64,000 nucleotides of DNA, from NCBI GenBank assembly GCA_947579605.1, contig OX388320.1, positions 4,154,001 through 4,218,000 on the forward strand, in the 5' to 3' direction. Positions 34,501 to 45,700 of the stretch are shown here, in pieces (the first letter of the stretch is position 1; the number at the start of each line of letters is the position of its first letter). The notes beneath the pieces are model-generated. The model had not been told where the DNA came from. It did not search any database and saw nothing but the letters and a program-made list of their open reading frames with translations. The position numbers were made by a program, and so were the translations under genes. The DNA is from Athripsodes cinereus (taxonomy: Eukaryota > Arthropoda > Insecta > Trichoptera > Leptoceridae).

Positions 34501-35656
34501 TCATTTTTCTTAAAAATTATATGTACTTTGATCAATGTACAGTTAACAATAAATAAATTTATGAATAAATAAGGTGGTACATATCCAAAGGACTAAACAT
34601 ATTGTTATTGGCTGTGACGTGAATAAGGTGACCGTCTGGTGATTTTTTTAGGTCTGTGGGTATTTATTATGAAAAGAAAACCAAATACCGGGGCATCAAA
34701 GGACTAAGGTACACAGCTGACTATGGTGATACACCAAATGAACCGGAGAACCATTGCCTTTGTCGTATTCCAGAGACTCCTGAAACTTGTCCCCCTAAAG
34801 GATTTTTAGATATTAGTGGCTGCATCAGTGCACCAATCTATATATCTTTACCACATTTCTACAAAGCAGATCCTGTAGTTCAGAGTCGAGTCATTGGACA
34901 GAACCCAGTAAAAGAAAAGCATGAAATAGTGGTAGACCTTGAACCGGTAAGATACTTTTATTTGCTGTTTATGAAATCTTTATTTCAAACCAATTATTCT
35001 GTTTGGCCATTCGTTGATAATATATTCTGTGTAAACCAGATTTCAGGTAGCCCTCTTTATGTTGAAAAACGCACACAAGTGAATTGTCCTATTATAAATA
35101 TTCCACAACTGGACCTTTTCAACACAATTCCAGATTCAATCATTCCACTTATTTGGGTAGAAGAGGTGAGATATATTGTGTACATTAAGCAGTTTCTAAA
35201 TTCATATTTTTTTCTAAATTTATTTCCTGCTTTTATGTATATTGTTTAAAATAAAATGTTAAGTATTATTTGTAATTTTTCAAAGTTCGTTTTAATAAAG
35301 TTTCGCCTTGGCTTTTAAGATTTGCGTAGTAATATCTTATATGTTTTCAGACTTTGGAACTAAACAAGACATACATAAACATGTTAAACTTTCAACTCTT
35401 TTATCCAATGAAGGCTGTTGGTTTTCTTAAATGGTCAACGATATTTGGTGGTATAGGTGGACTTATTTACGCTCTAAGTTTGCATCGCAAAGAAGAAATG
35501 CAAAAAGTGAGAGCTGTCACACCTTCAGAGAATAATGAGAATCCAAGAATAAATGTCAACTCTGCAGATTCACAAAACAATTCTGGAATGACTCCTTTGG
35601 ATAAAGATGGTCCTGAGGCCCCAACGCATTTACCTGGAGGGGTAGAGAGATATTGA
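31533..35656 (+). CDS. CD36/SNMP-like scavenger receptor class B, copy 2 (541 aa)
   Basis: Exons 31533-31661, 31760-31917, 32297-32444, 33553-33804, 33925-34136, 34652-34946, 35040-35165 and 35351-35656. Each has exactly the length of its counterpart in copy 1, and the protein is very similar throughout. It starts MIKKFKELPLLAKVTYGSAS and shows the same family motifs (RNKTDMKEMW, VKEVGPYFYE, CTTKDFAPKAVC, DHCNELIGTDATIF, ISLPHFYKADP) and a second TM segment near the C-terminus. Substitutions between the copies are often at third positions, so both are under protein constraint. Expected role as for copy 1: lipid or semiochemical binding at the cell surface. The frame continues conserved after the UGA (35657-35794). 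Confidence 0.93.
32938..33090. mobile_element. MITE-like element with about 57-bp inverted repeats, intron 3 of gene 2
   Basis: The ends read AGCCCCCCTAGACAAGCACG and, inverted, AGCCCCCTAGACAAACCGTC; inner parts share ATCGAC and AACGAATTTACGAC. The target duplication is not clear. Gene 1 lacks it. Confidence 0.7.
33177..33306. mobile_element. MITE-like element with about 37-bp inverted repeats, intron 3 of gene 2
   Basis: Both ends read TTAGATGACTRTGTATTMAT, then TATTATATTTTGTGAG; the inner sequence is unrelated. Gene 1 lacks it. The exact ends and target site are unclear. Confidence 0.65.
34395..34490 (+). mobile_element. short LINE tail (WFGHV family) in intron 5 of gene 2
   Basis: GGCGTTCCGTTCTCTCTGCC then TATCCCACTTGGGATG matches the SVLSAYP end of the LINE at 20640-21105. 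Confidence 0.5.
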
Positions 35657-35794
35657 CCCAGGGTTAATGTAGGTAAATCATTAGTTTTAAATAGATCTTT
35701 GAATGCCGCTGGTTTAGGTAATGTTGGGTTTGCTACAAAATTGCTTGTGGACAAAAGTAATAAAATCAGATCATTGTTTGGGAATAAAAAATGA
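35657..35794 (+). other. conserved post-stop reading frame (readthrough candidate), gene 2
   Basis: After TGA (35654-35656, next base C) there are 45 sense codons and a TGA at 35792-35794, as in gene 1. The block SLVLNRSLNAAGLGNVG is identical in both proteins although its DNA differs at five third positions. The end is Lys-rich (VDKSNKIRSLFGNKK). Confidence 0.75.
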
Positions 35795-35938
35795 CATTTT
35801 TTTCGGAAACTTCAAAGAATCACGCTTTTCAAGTGCTTTTTTAAACAATCAATCTATTTTGTGTTGATTCTTTGTTAATGCTTATATCATCTTTAACATC
35901 TATTGCAAAAATTACAGGATAATTGATACTCCTTTAAC

Positions 35939-35987
35939 AATAAATCGTGAAAAATATTAAAAACTTTTAAATTTTCCTTAAAATAAA
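35939..35987 (+). terminator. poly(A) signals, CD36-like gene 2
   Basis: AATAAA occurs at 35939-35944 and 35982-35987, about 145-190 bp after the second TGA. Confidence 0.5.
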
Positions 35988-36009
35988 CTTAAGGGTAACC
36001 CAAAACAGA

Positions 36010-36540
36010 CCCTCGACGCTCCTTATTGCCGTTCACTCATGAATATTATAGAACCAGGAAATCCATCTTCTTTCCACACCTCTTTGAACCTCGACTTGCT
36101 TTTTATGAAAATCGTATTTTTTTCTTTTCATATCTGAACATATACATATCTTTTAATGTTATTTCATTTTTACTTGTGAGAATTTTCTTATGCTTGACGC
36201 GTTTCACGAGTTTTCATTGTTGAAGAAGTTGTCTGGAAGACGAATATTATTATTATCATCTGTATTTTTTGTTTATTTTTTAATGAAACTGTTAACTTAT
36301 ATTGAACCATTTAGTTATTATAAAATAAACAAGCAATGAACTTTTTTGTAATTTTTATGATGATTCGAGATAATTTTGTATTTGCGCCCCTTATCAATCT
36401 CTAGACAGTCTCAAGGGCGTTGATGAATATTTATCTATGAGTTTTGTGATATGAAGCAGATATGCTGTTAATAATGTATGTTAAAGGGTCACATACATAA
36501 GGTTATTAATACTAAAAAGCCAATATTTATTTTTAAAGGA
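36010..36540. other. AT-rich intergenic stretch
   Basis: I see nothing recognisable. Confidence 0.45.
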
Positions 36541-36544
36541 CAAT

Positions 36545-36800
36545 TCTATCTTTTTCCGTGGAGCACCCGGTATAAAATTGGTCTCCAGCTCTTTCCCGTA
36601 ATCTTTCGAATGTCCTGTAAAAGGCAGATGTTTGAAAGAAAGAAAAATAAAGACATTTTAAATATTTAATTCAGTGATGAGGTTGCCACCCATCCTGATT
36701 ATTTTTTTGGCACGGAGAGGACAGATTGCATGTTTACTGCATGCAGCTGGTCTGATGGTTACCCTACCTGTGGAAAATGCCGTGATGGGCAGTTATTTCT
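36545..36800 (+). repeat. copy of the GGCTACCCCACTTGTGGG family
   Basis: It contains GGAGCACCCGGTATAAAATT, TTTCGAATGTCCTGTAAAAG, TTGCCACCCATCCTGA, TGGCACGGAGAGGACAG and the end GTGGAAAATGCCGTGATGG. Confidence 0.8.
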
Positions 36801-37194
36801 TTTTTTGTTTTTTCTTTCATTCAATGGCAAAGTACCCGATAAGGGGTGAATCAGATTTTTATTTTCAATTATTGTAATGCAACTATCATAAAATAAATAT
36901 CAAATTTATTTTTATTTTGTTTTAAATATTTTGAAATAGCATAGAACCTATAATATGATTATTGTCTTAATTTACTTTTGATTTTGTTCAATTGACGCTT
37001 ATAGAGAAATAAATAATTTCACACACAAATTTTCTTAAGTTTAATTTATTCACCATCAAATCAAACTATGTACATTGTGACCTCAGAAAAGCTTGTTTTG
37101 TGTGACGTCATTTGACGTTTGCTCTCCAATACTGTTAAGTTTTGTGGCTATTTAAGGCAGTATCTCGACAATGTATTTAATTATAATTTAATCT

Positions 37195-37450
37195 AATAAT
37201 GTCTTGTGGAGCACCCGGTAAAGAATTGCCCTCCCACTAGTAAGCAATTTTCGAGTGTACCTACTGTAAAAGGCAGGTGTTCGAAAAAATATAGACATTT
37301 TACATCTTAAATTCAGCGATGAGTTTTGCCACCAATCCTGAATGTCTTGATTTTCTATTGGCACGGAGAGGACGGCTTGCATGTTTGTTGTACCTATTAG
37401 GCTGGTCTGCTGGCTACCCCACTTGTGGGATGTGCCGTGATGGTATTTAA
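37195..37450 (+). repeat. best copy of the GGCTACCCCACTTGTGGG family
   Basis: It starts TGTGGAGCACCCGGTAAAG, continues TTTTCGAGTG-TGTAAAAGGCAGG, TTAAATTCAGCGATGAG and TTGGCACGGAGAGGACGG, and ends GGGATGTGCCGTGATGGTAT. It is about 250 bp, with at least ten relatives in this window. I see no tRNA-like head and no coding frame, and the class is unknown. Confidence 0.85.
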
Positions 37451-37459
37451 TAGTAGTAG

Positions 37460-38560
37460 TATATCTAATAAAATAGTTTCAAATATGTTTACAATATTAA
37501 CTAATTTTTTTATTGTTTAACCGGATTTGGGTGCAGATGACAAAACCAATCAGAAACCTCGATTGAAGAATCAGATCTATTTGAGATCTGAAAAATGAGA
37601 TCCCAAAAAGATGGTTGCTTCTAAGGTTTGCATAAAGCGTCTCTCGATTGGTGGACCTTACATCGTGACAGTGAGAATGGTGGAATTGGTGAACGTTGTC
37701 CATGGACACCGAAAGTGATCACTTAAGCCAGCCTTGAGCCAATTCGTAAGCGTTGGGACACCTTTCTCACTTCTTCCGATTAGATGTTGCATTGTGTAGA
37801 CATGGTTCTTCAATCGAGGTTTCTGATTAGTTTCAAATATTCCCACGATGTGTATTTGACCGACGGCCTTATGGGTTAAGGTCCTCCGTGAGGACAATTT
37901 ATTGTTTATTTGAATCCCTGAATACTGAGATATCCGAGTGAGTGAAGGAGAGTTTTTTTATTTATGAAAAATTTCAACTTATAAAATATATCGAGCTTTT
38001 GAAGCTTATATCAGACTTATTACGTAAATTACATGCCAATCAGAAAGCTTTGATAATACATTCACAGTAGATATAAACTTTGTACCTACATTGTACGTAG
38101 GTATATGCAAATTATACTACGGTGACATTGGAAACACTTGGGCTTATAAAATATTTCAAAATATAATAAATTCATTACAAGAAGTGGGTAGTAACAATAA
38201 ATACGAAATTGTAAGTTGAGAAGTGTCAATTTTATGGATACACGTGACACTGGCGTGCATGCAACAATAATTTATATTATTGAAAAACTTTGTGGAGTTA
38301 CGAAGATATCAGCTGATTGGTGGTATTTAGGTTGATCTTCTTGGTCTTCGAAGAGATATGTAGAATACTCGAAAGACATTAATAGTTGATAGGTAATATA
38401 TTTTTACACAAAAAGGAACACACCTTTGTGAACCGAAGATGATTATAGTAAAAACTTAATATTTCTTCTTTCTTTTCACGGTAGAACTCTCGAAATTTAT
38501 GTTCTAATTGAAGTTTATGTTGATTTATGAACATAATTTTGGGTTAAATAAACAAAATAT
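37460..38560. other. intergenic, partly duplicated elsewhere
   Basis: 37500-37800 resembles 32630-32760 (TTGTGACAGTGAGAATGG, AGCCAATTCGTAAGCGTTGG), an unclassified repeat. TTAGGTTGATCTTCTTGG and later sequence show nothing further. Confidence 0.45.
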
Positions 38561-38562
38561 AG

Positions 38563-38931
38563 AAATTTAACATATGAACCTACTATATGAGGCTTAGAAA
38601 AGACAAAATGATCATATAATATAAATAGATGTCGCTGGGATCATATCTTAATAGTTTCATGGTATATACAATTCTATCTAACTACACTTGGAAGTATCCA
38701 GCATGCTGTACCCATAATAGGTATCCTAGAACAATATCTAGACATGAAGCCGTCATTGGGGTTTATAAGAGAGAATATTGGAGCCTTCGGTATTTCGCCT
38801 GGTAGCTTAATTGGACAAAGCACTTCTTGCGAAATGACAGAGTTGCGGGCTCATATCCCTTACGGGACACTACCTAATAAGGTGACGTTGTCTTTTCTAA
38901 GCCTTATATGGTAGTTTCATGTGTTAAATTT
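38563..38931. mobile_element. inverted-repeat element with a tRNA-like segment inside
   Basis: About 42-bp inverted ends (AAATTTAAC-CATGAA-CTAC-ATATR-GGCTTAGAAAAGACA) at 38563-38608 and 38887-38931. Inside, at 38810-38870, TAGCTTAATTGGACAAAGCA and GGGCTCATATCCC resemble the A and B boxes of a tRNA-derived SINE. The target duplication is not clear. Confidence 0.6.
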
Positions 38932-38939
38932 ACATGTAT

Positions 38940-39727
38940 AACCTACTACTAAAAATAACTGTAAAAAAACATCGATAAAATGTTTAAAATTTGTTAGAGA
39001 ATATGATAACTATGCACAAGTGCAATATAATCTGTTTCATAGTTGCCGTGTACGGGCTAATATAATGAATATTTTTGAAGAGTTGTGTTAGGTCATCTCA
39101 GCTTTTGTCTCTACTTACAGAGATTCTGTGATAGAGCTCTCAGTTATGGCGCATAATGTTGCATAATAGCTGACTTTTGAAATATTAAAAAGTTAACAAC
39201 TTTTATACTACATAGTGTAAGTAGTTATAATCTATTTTGTGCTTTTTATATAGAATGGTTTAGAATAAACGAAGTGGTGTCAAAAACAATCTATCGACTG
39301 CTTTGACAGCTTGTCATTATAGGTAATATTATTATAGGTAAGTGTAATTTTCATTTTGCTTATATACAAGTTAAATTAGAATGCATAATGATATGATAAA
39401 ATTCCCTTTGTTGTCATGGTTGATAATTTATTTGACGGTCATTTTTTTCTAGAAAACTCTCGTTTTTATTAAAAAACGAATAAATGTTTATATTCGTTCC
39501 CAATATCATTTTGAAATTCACACCTAGCAGATGTACTGTTAGCCCTCTTCTCTCCATTGCTGGATGTATTAGGCCTCTTAAAAAATCTTTCACGCTCTCT
39601 GGATTCGAGCCATACGAATCCATTCCTTACCCATCATCTGGAGAACAATAATATGTGATCATAGGACGGTATCAGAACTTTTCATGAATCTTTAATACTA
39701 TATAAAACAGTTTGACATAATAATATA
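38940..39727. other. 5' flank of CD36-like gene 3
   Basis: This is AT-rich and lacks the promoter block shared by genes 1 and 2. A short LINE-like piece may lie at 39535-39625. No TATA box is obvious. Confidence 0.4.
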
Positions 39728-42700
39728 ATGAAGTTGCAAACATTTAAAGAGTTATCATTCATCACCAGATTGGCCGTTGGATCAGGAAGTTCGTTGATAT
39801 TTGGGATACTTTTGGGATATGTGCTTTTTCCAGTTATCTTGAAGCATGAAATTAAAAAGGTACGTGTTATATGATATTTTAAAAATGATATAATAAATTT
39901 ATCGGTAAAGATAGGGGAACAGTTTAAACATATATGTATTCGGAAACATTTTTTAATATTAGATAGCGGAAAGTCGAGAAAGGTTGCAGCAATCCCTGGA
40001 CATCATAATATTATGTCAGTAATTAAAAACTTGCCACGACTACAATGTATTACATCACTTCTCTTATTATAATTATAGTCTAAGCAGCATTTTAATAAAT
40101 CGAGGGTTGCGCTATGGAAGTTGGATTATATGTGAGATTTACTTTTTATGTAATTTTATGAATAAAATATAAATAATAATATTTTTGAGGAAATGTCCCT
40201 GAGGAACAAAACTGATATGAAAGATATGTGGGTGAAGTTGCCGTTCCCATTGGAATTCAAAATTTGGGTATGGAATATTACCAATCCTGACGAGGCGCAG
40301 AATGGAGAGAAACCAGTTGTCAAAGAAGTTGGACCGTATATTTATGAGTACGTATGAAATTTTGCTACACATGTCAGACAATAGGGCATTTTGGTCCGTT
40401 AAATCTTCTATTTCTGTGAGTTTTCATGTGTCCAGCAAATGGACAAACTTCTTGTAAAGACATTTCCATAACATCCTCGGTTCAGCGATGAGGTATGCCA
40501 TCTATCCTGAATGTTTTATTTTTATGGTACAAATAGGATGACCACATCCAGTAAGTTTGTTGTTGCAAATGATTCGAAGACAGAATCGTCAAACATATTC
40601 ATGATTTTTTGTATAAAAATTTTAATAAGTGATAACTTGGCATTACTAACGAAGGCAGTTTTCGTGTTCGGTAATTAAACATTTTCCAATTACAATAGTG
40701 GTGACAGATACCACTTAGATTTTTACTTAAATCAGGATTCCTACAAATATTATTATGTAGATGACTAACGTTCTAAATACGCAGCAAAGGCATTGCATGC
40801 CTTCTAAAAAAAGGTTCATATCAAGAACAATTTTATTAATATTTTTTAAACTCTTTAGAAAATGGATAGAGAAGATAGACCTGCTTGAAAACAAGGAAGA
40901 AGATTCTATTGAATATACAAGGAAGGATACGTACTTCTTTAAGCCAGAACTTTCAGGAGGACTCACAGGAGAAGAAATAATTTTTACACCACACATTTTG
41001 CTCGTGGTGAGTATAATATTTTCAAGTGTTTTTTTTTTATCAATCAGTCATCAGATTCCGTTGCTTGAAACAGACATTTTGTTGAAATTTTAAAATGACT
41101 CTGATTTGCCCTCTTCAAAATAATTTCTTCACATATTTCTAGTAATTTTTGAACAAAGCCTTGCTTTCTTCATATATCCCAAAATCTCGTAAATTTAAAA
41201 CGTTACTTGGTAACAGTAAAATATAAGTCTATTTACCATTTAATTTCCAGCAATAAATGTTCTCAAATTTGTATTGATAACAAAGTTAACAAAACCCCAT
41301 TTACTTTCGTAGAAAATTTGTTAAGTCAAATATTTTGATACACCCTAACTCTCTAAAGATGTACACAGTATTTATACAATATTAGTAAAGATTTAATATC
41401 GACTTGTTCAAAATTTGTCTAAGATGCTAGAAGTAGGGAGCTTTACGGATAACGTAACACTTCAAAAAAATAGTAATAAGAATGAAATATTTATCTTGGA
41501 ATCATAGAAACGAGATTTGGTATCCAATAACTAATCAGACAATAAGATTTTAAATATGAAAATGCTTTAATCGATTTTTTTTTGTCTTAAGAACATCAAT
41601 TGAAAGATGTATTATATTATTGAATTAGCTCTGACTTTTGTGTACTTGCTTTAACCAGCTTGTTCTTGTGTCCTTTGACCTTCAGTTTTTAAACGTATAA
41701 AAGAAACGAAAAAATATATCTACTGATTTAAACACATGGCTGGGATACTGGGAAAATACAGATATTATTTCTATGAAGGATTCACGTAGATAGTTGATTT
41801 TACCATTTAACTTTAGAGCAACATCACTCCTGTGCGTTTATAGGCCTTTTCAGCAAGTCTTCGTGTATTCCAGTGTTGAAAAAATTATACCTAACAGCTA
41901 TTAGCAAGCATTGGACCATCTTGAATGAGAACTGATAACATCTCTTTTGCTATTCCTAAACTTATTTATTTATTTTATTTATTTATTTATTTATTCAGAT
42001 ATTCACGTCCGAAGCCTTTTACATGTACAAAATTTTGTATACATACAATAAATGCATACAAAAAGTATTTTTCATTTAAAAAAGACACACACTCTACTGC
42101 GTAAGTTTTCGAGTGTCCTGTAAAAGGCAGGTGTTCGAAAAAAATAAGACATTTTACATCTTAAATTCAGCGATGAGGCTTGCCACCCATCCTGAATGTC
42201 TTGATTTTATATTGGCACGAAGAGGACAGTTTGCATGAATCTTACGTGCAACTGATCTGCTGGCTACCCCACTTGTGGGATATGCCGTGATGGTATAGTA
42301 TAGTAAAAGACACAAAACAATTAATTAGACACAAAACAGTTAGTTAGACACAAAACAAGAGTACAATTAAATAATAGAATAACGTTGACTCAATTTTAAA
42401 AAAATTAAATGATTATTTTGTTTATTTATTAATTTTATTTTATTGAAACGAAGTCATACAGTTTATCTCACAATATAAAACAACAACATTATTATTATTA
42501 AAAGAAATTAAGGTGTCGTTTACGTACCAAGGCACCACAAGGACACTATACAATTCATTAACTCTAGGATATTATACTCACGTCATAATATAAATACATC
42601 CCTAAATATGTAGAATGAAAATCTCGTATAAATAAAGATATCCACGTCAGAAGTTGTATATAATATAATGTATCCAAAACTTCTGCAACAGTCAAATATT

Positions 42701-45700
42701 TTGGTTATGTGACTAAGGAAAGTACATATATTTTATAATGAATTTTCATTCCAGGGAACTGCAAATCATGTCGCTACAGAAAAACAATCATTTCTCAAGT
42801 TGGCTTCAAAAGCTTTGTTTGCAATATACAAAGAACCAAAAAGTGTTTTTATGCCACATAGAGTGGGTGATTTGTTGTTTGACGGTGTTAAAATTGATTG
42901 CAATACTACGGATTTTGCTCCGAAAGCAATTTGTTCAGCTTACAAAACAATCGATAGCCTTGAACAGTATGAACCAAACATGTTCAAGTATTCATTCTTT
43001 GGAAACGTAAGTTCAATGTTTTTTTTTCGAAAATTTGCTCATTTTGCACAACAAACTAGAGTTGATAATAAAGTAGGTATAACATTAATATAACATATTA
43101 ACATGCATAGACAATTCACACATATCGAGTTCATTCACACTCGATTCACACACATCACAAATCACACAATTCACCAAACTAAGATATGAATTATCTATTA
43201 TGGGTACTTACGCGTGTGGTTCGTCTGGTTGGCCCTGAAAAGGACCTTTTTTGCCCTGGCCAGGAGGCCTACTAGAGGCGTCTGGCCGCCGCGCTGTGAT
43301 ACTTACGCAACGATACACACATATAAAATGCACTAAACACGTAAACATGTAACTCCCAGACACAGAACAATTTGAAAAACATTTTGCCCTGGCCGGGAAT
43401 TGAACCCAAGACTTCGTGACTCAAACCTCCGCGCCACCACGGTCGGCATTTTTTTACTATTTTTAAACACACTTTACTATTTTATTTGACCAGCTAAAAT
43501 TCTTTCAAGACTAATGGAGTTTGAAATCTTATCGGAAAATCGTAAATTTGGAATATCAAATTGTAGCCATTACCATATTTCCGAATTCAAGTGCGGTTTT
43601 TAGCAAAAATTAAAAATCTAAATTGGTTAAAACATTTCCGTACGGTTTTGCAACCTTGTCATAAACAACTTATAATTGTTTCACTTGTATTGTTGAACAA
43701 TCATACACAATTTATTATTGTTGTAATATTTTGTCGCTTCTTTGTTTTAATATTTGCGATGTAACTGTGCTTACGTTTTTGTAATCAAATCTTTTTCTGT
43801 TTCGCAGAAAAAATATGCCACCGACGTAAATCCCTGAGAAAGGTTGATAGAATTTCTGAAAAAGATTTGGTATCAAAATTTAGTTAGACGAAGGGTGAAA
43901 TTAATGCTTAATCAATTTAAATCAATTTTAAGATGTGTGTGTGGGTGTGCCTGTAGGGAAAATATGTATAAAAAAATCATGAATTTATCGATTTCAAGAA
44001 AAAATATAATTATTTTTGTATTCTACAGGCTAATGGTACAAATCCAAAACGATTTAAAGTTCTTAGAGGCATACAGAATATCACAGATGTTGGAAAAGTC
44101 ATTGAATACGATGGTAAAAAGACACAGAATATCTGGAAAGCAGATCATTGTAACGACTTTCAAGGGACAGATGCGACTATCTTCAGACCCTTTGTGTCGA
44201 ATAAAGACAAACTCTGGACTTTTAGTCCTGAAATTTGTAGGTTGGTGAAATAAACTTTTGTTAATTTATTATTTTGGTCACATTTTGAGAATAGTGAGGC
44301 AATAAAGATTTCAGATGGCCATGCTTGGTAAAAATGTTTTGTTAACACAATCACACAATTAAAATCAGTCAACTATATCAGTATGTAACTAAATAAGAAG
44401 GAATAGTATGAAAACTTGAATAGTATGAAGTATGGCCAAAAAGAGCGCTGTTCTTGCGTCCGCAAGGGTTCCGTCGGCCCAGGCGTCCCTCTTTCACAAT
44501 ACACCGTACCTATGACAACGACATCAGAGGTGACGCAATTGGCGCAGAGACGCTCTGAATGTAGGAGGCTGGTTTCTGCCCTGTGCTCCCGAGAGGAGCG
44601 TTGAGGGCGATGAGTGAGTGAGTATGAAAAATGGAATAAAACAATTTGCAGTTTATCCAACACTTTTTCAAGAATATTTCATAGTTAGGTTGCATAATCT
44701 TTATGAAGTGCCTGTTGGTGTATGATTGTGTGTAAATAAATAAATAATCTTTGTACTTTCCTTAATTTCTTCGGTACATAGGTAATATACAAAAGACATG
44801 TGCAATTATCAAAGTATGTATATATACATTACTTACTTTCTTATTTTTATTACTTTTTTTGTACATAAAACCGAATATCAGCAAAATTATTTTTTCCAGA
44901 TCTATTGGTGCATCATACGAAAGAAAAACTTCATACAGAGGCATAAAAACATACAGATTTGTCGCAGATTTTGGTGATCTTCCAAACGAACCAGAGAATC
45001 AATGTTTCTGTAATTCGCCAACCACATGTCCCGTCCGTGGTTTCATGGATATTCAAGGCTGTGTGCCAGGTCCAATTGCGATCTCGTTGCCACATTTTTA
45101 CAAAGTAGATTCAGTGATACAGTCAACAATCATAGGCATTCGACCTGATAAAGAAAAACATGAAATATTTTTAGATTTTGAACCGGTAGGTAATGACACA
45201 TATTTTTTTTCAATTTGTCAATTTTGATTATAGCTTACATGCTTTCTCTTTTTTCATCTATTATTTATAGATTAGTAGGTGAATTGAAAAAAACACTATT
45301 TAGTTAACTTATTATCTACTCTTTAGTATGAGTAGAAAATAGAAATTTATATTAAAGTTGTATTCTCCAAATACTAGTCTATTCGCAGAATCTCGAGTCC
45401 ACTTTCAGGCGATTAGAAGAAAAAATAAAGATCTTCTTATTAGGTAAGTTCTATTAAGCGTAGATAATTAAGTCACTTGGAAGGTAACCAAATATTTTTT
45501 TTTTCGATTTACCTTAAAATGAACTTTTAACGAAAACCTTCAATTAATAAATAATTTATACTAATATTGTTTTAATTTTATAGATTTCAGGTACTCCTTT
45601 AAACGCCAAGAAGAGAATTCAACTCAATTGTAAAATTTTTCCAATTCCACAAATTGAACTATTTTCTAAGATACAGAATATTTATGTACCTTTGATGTGG

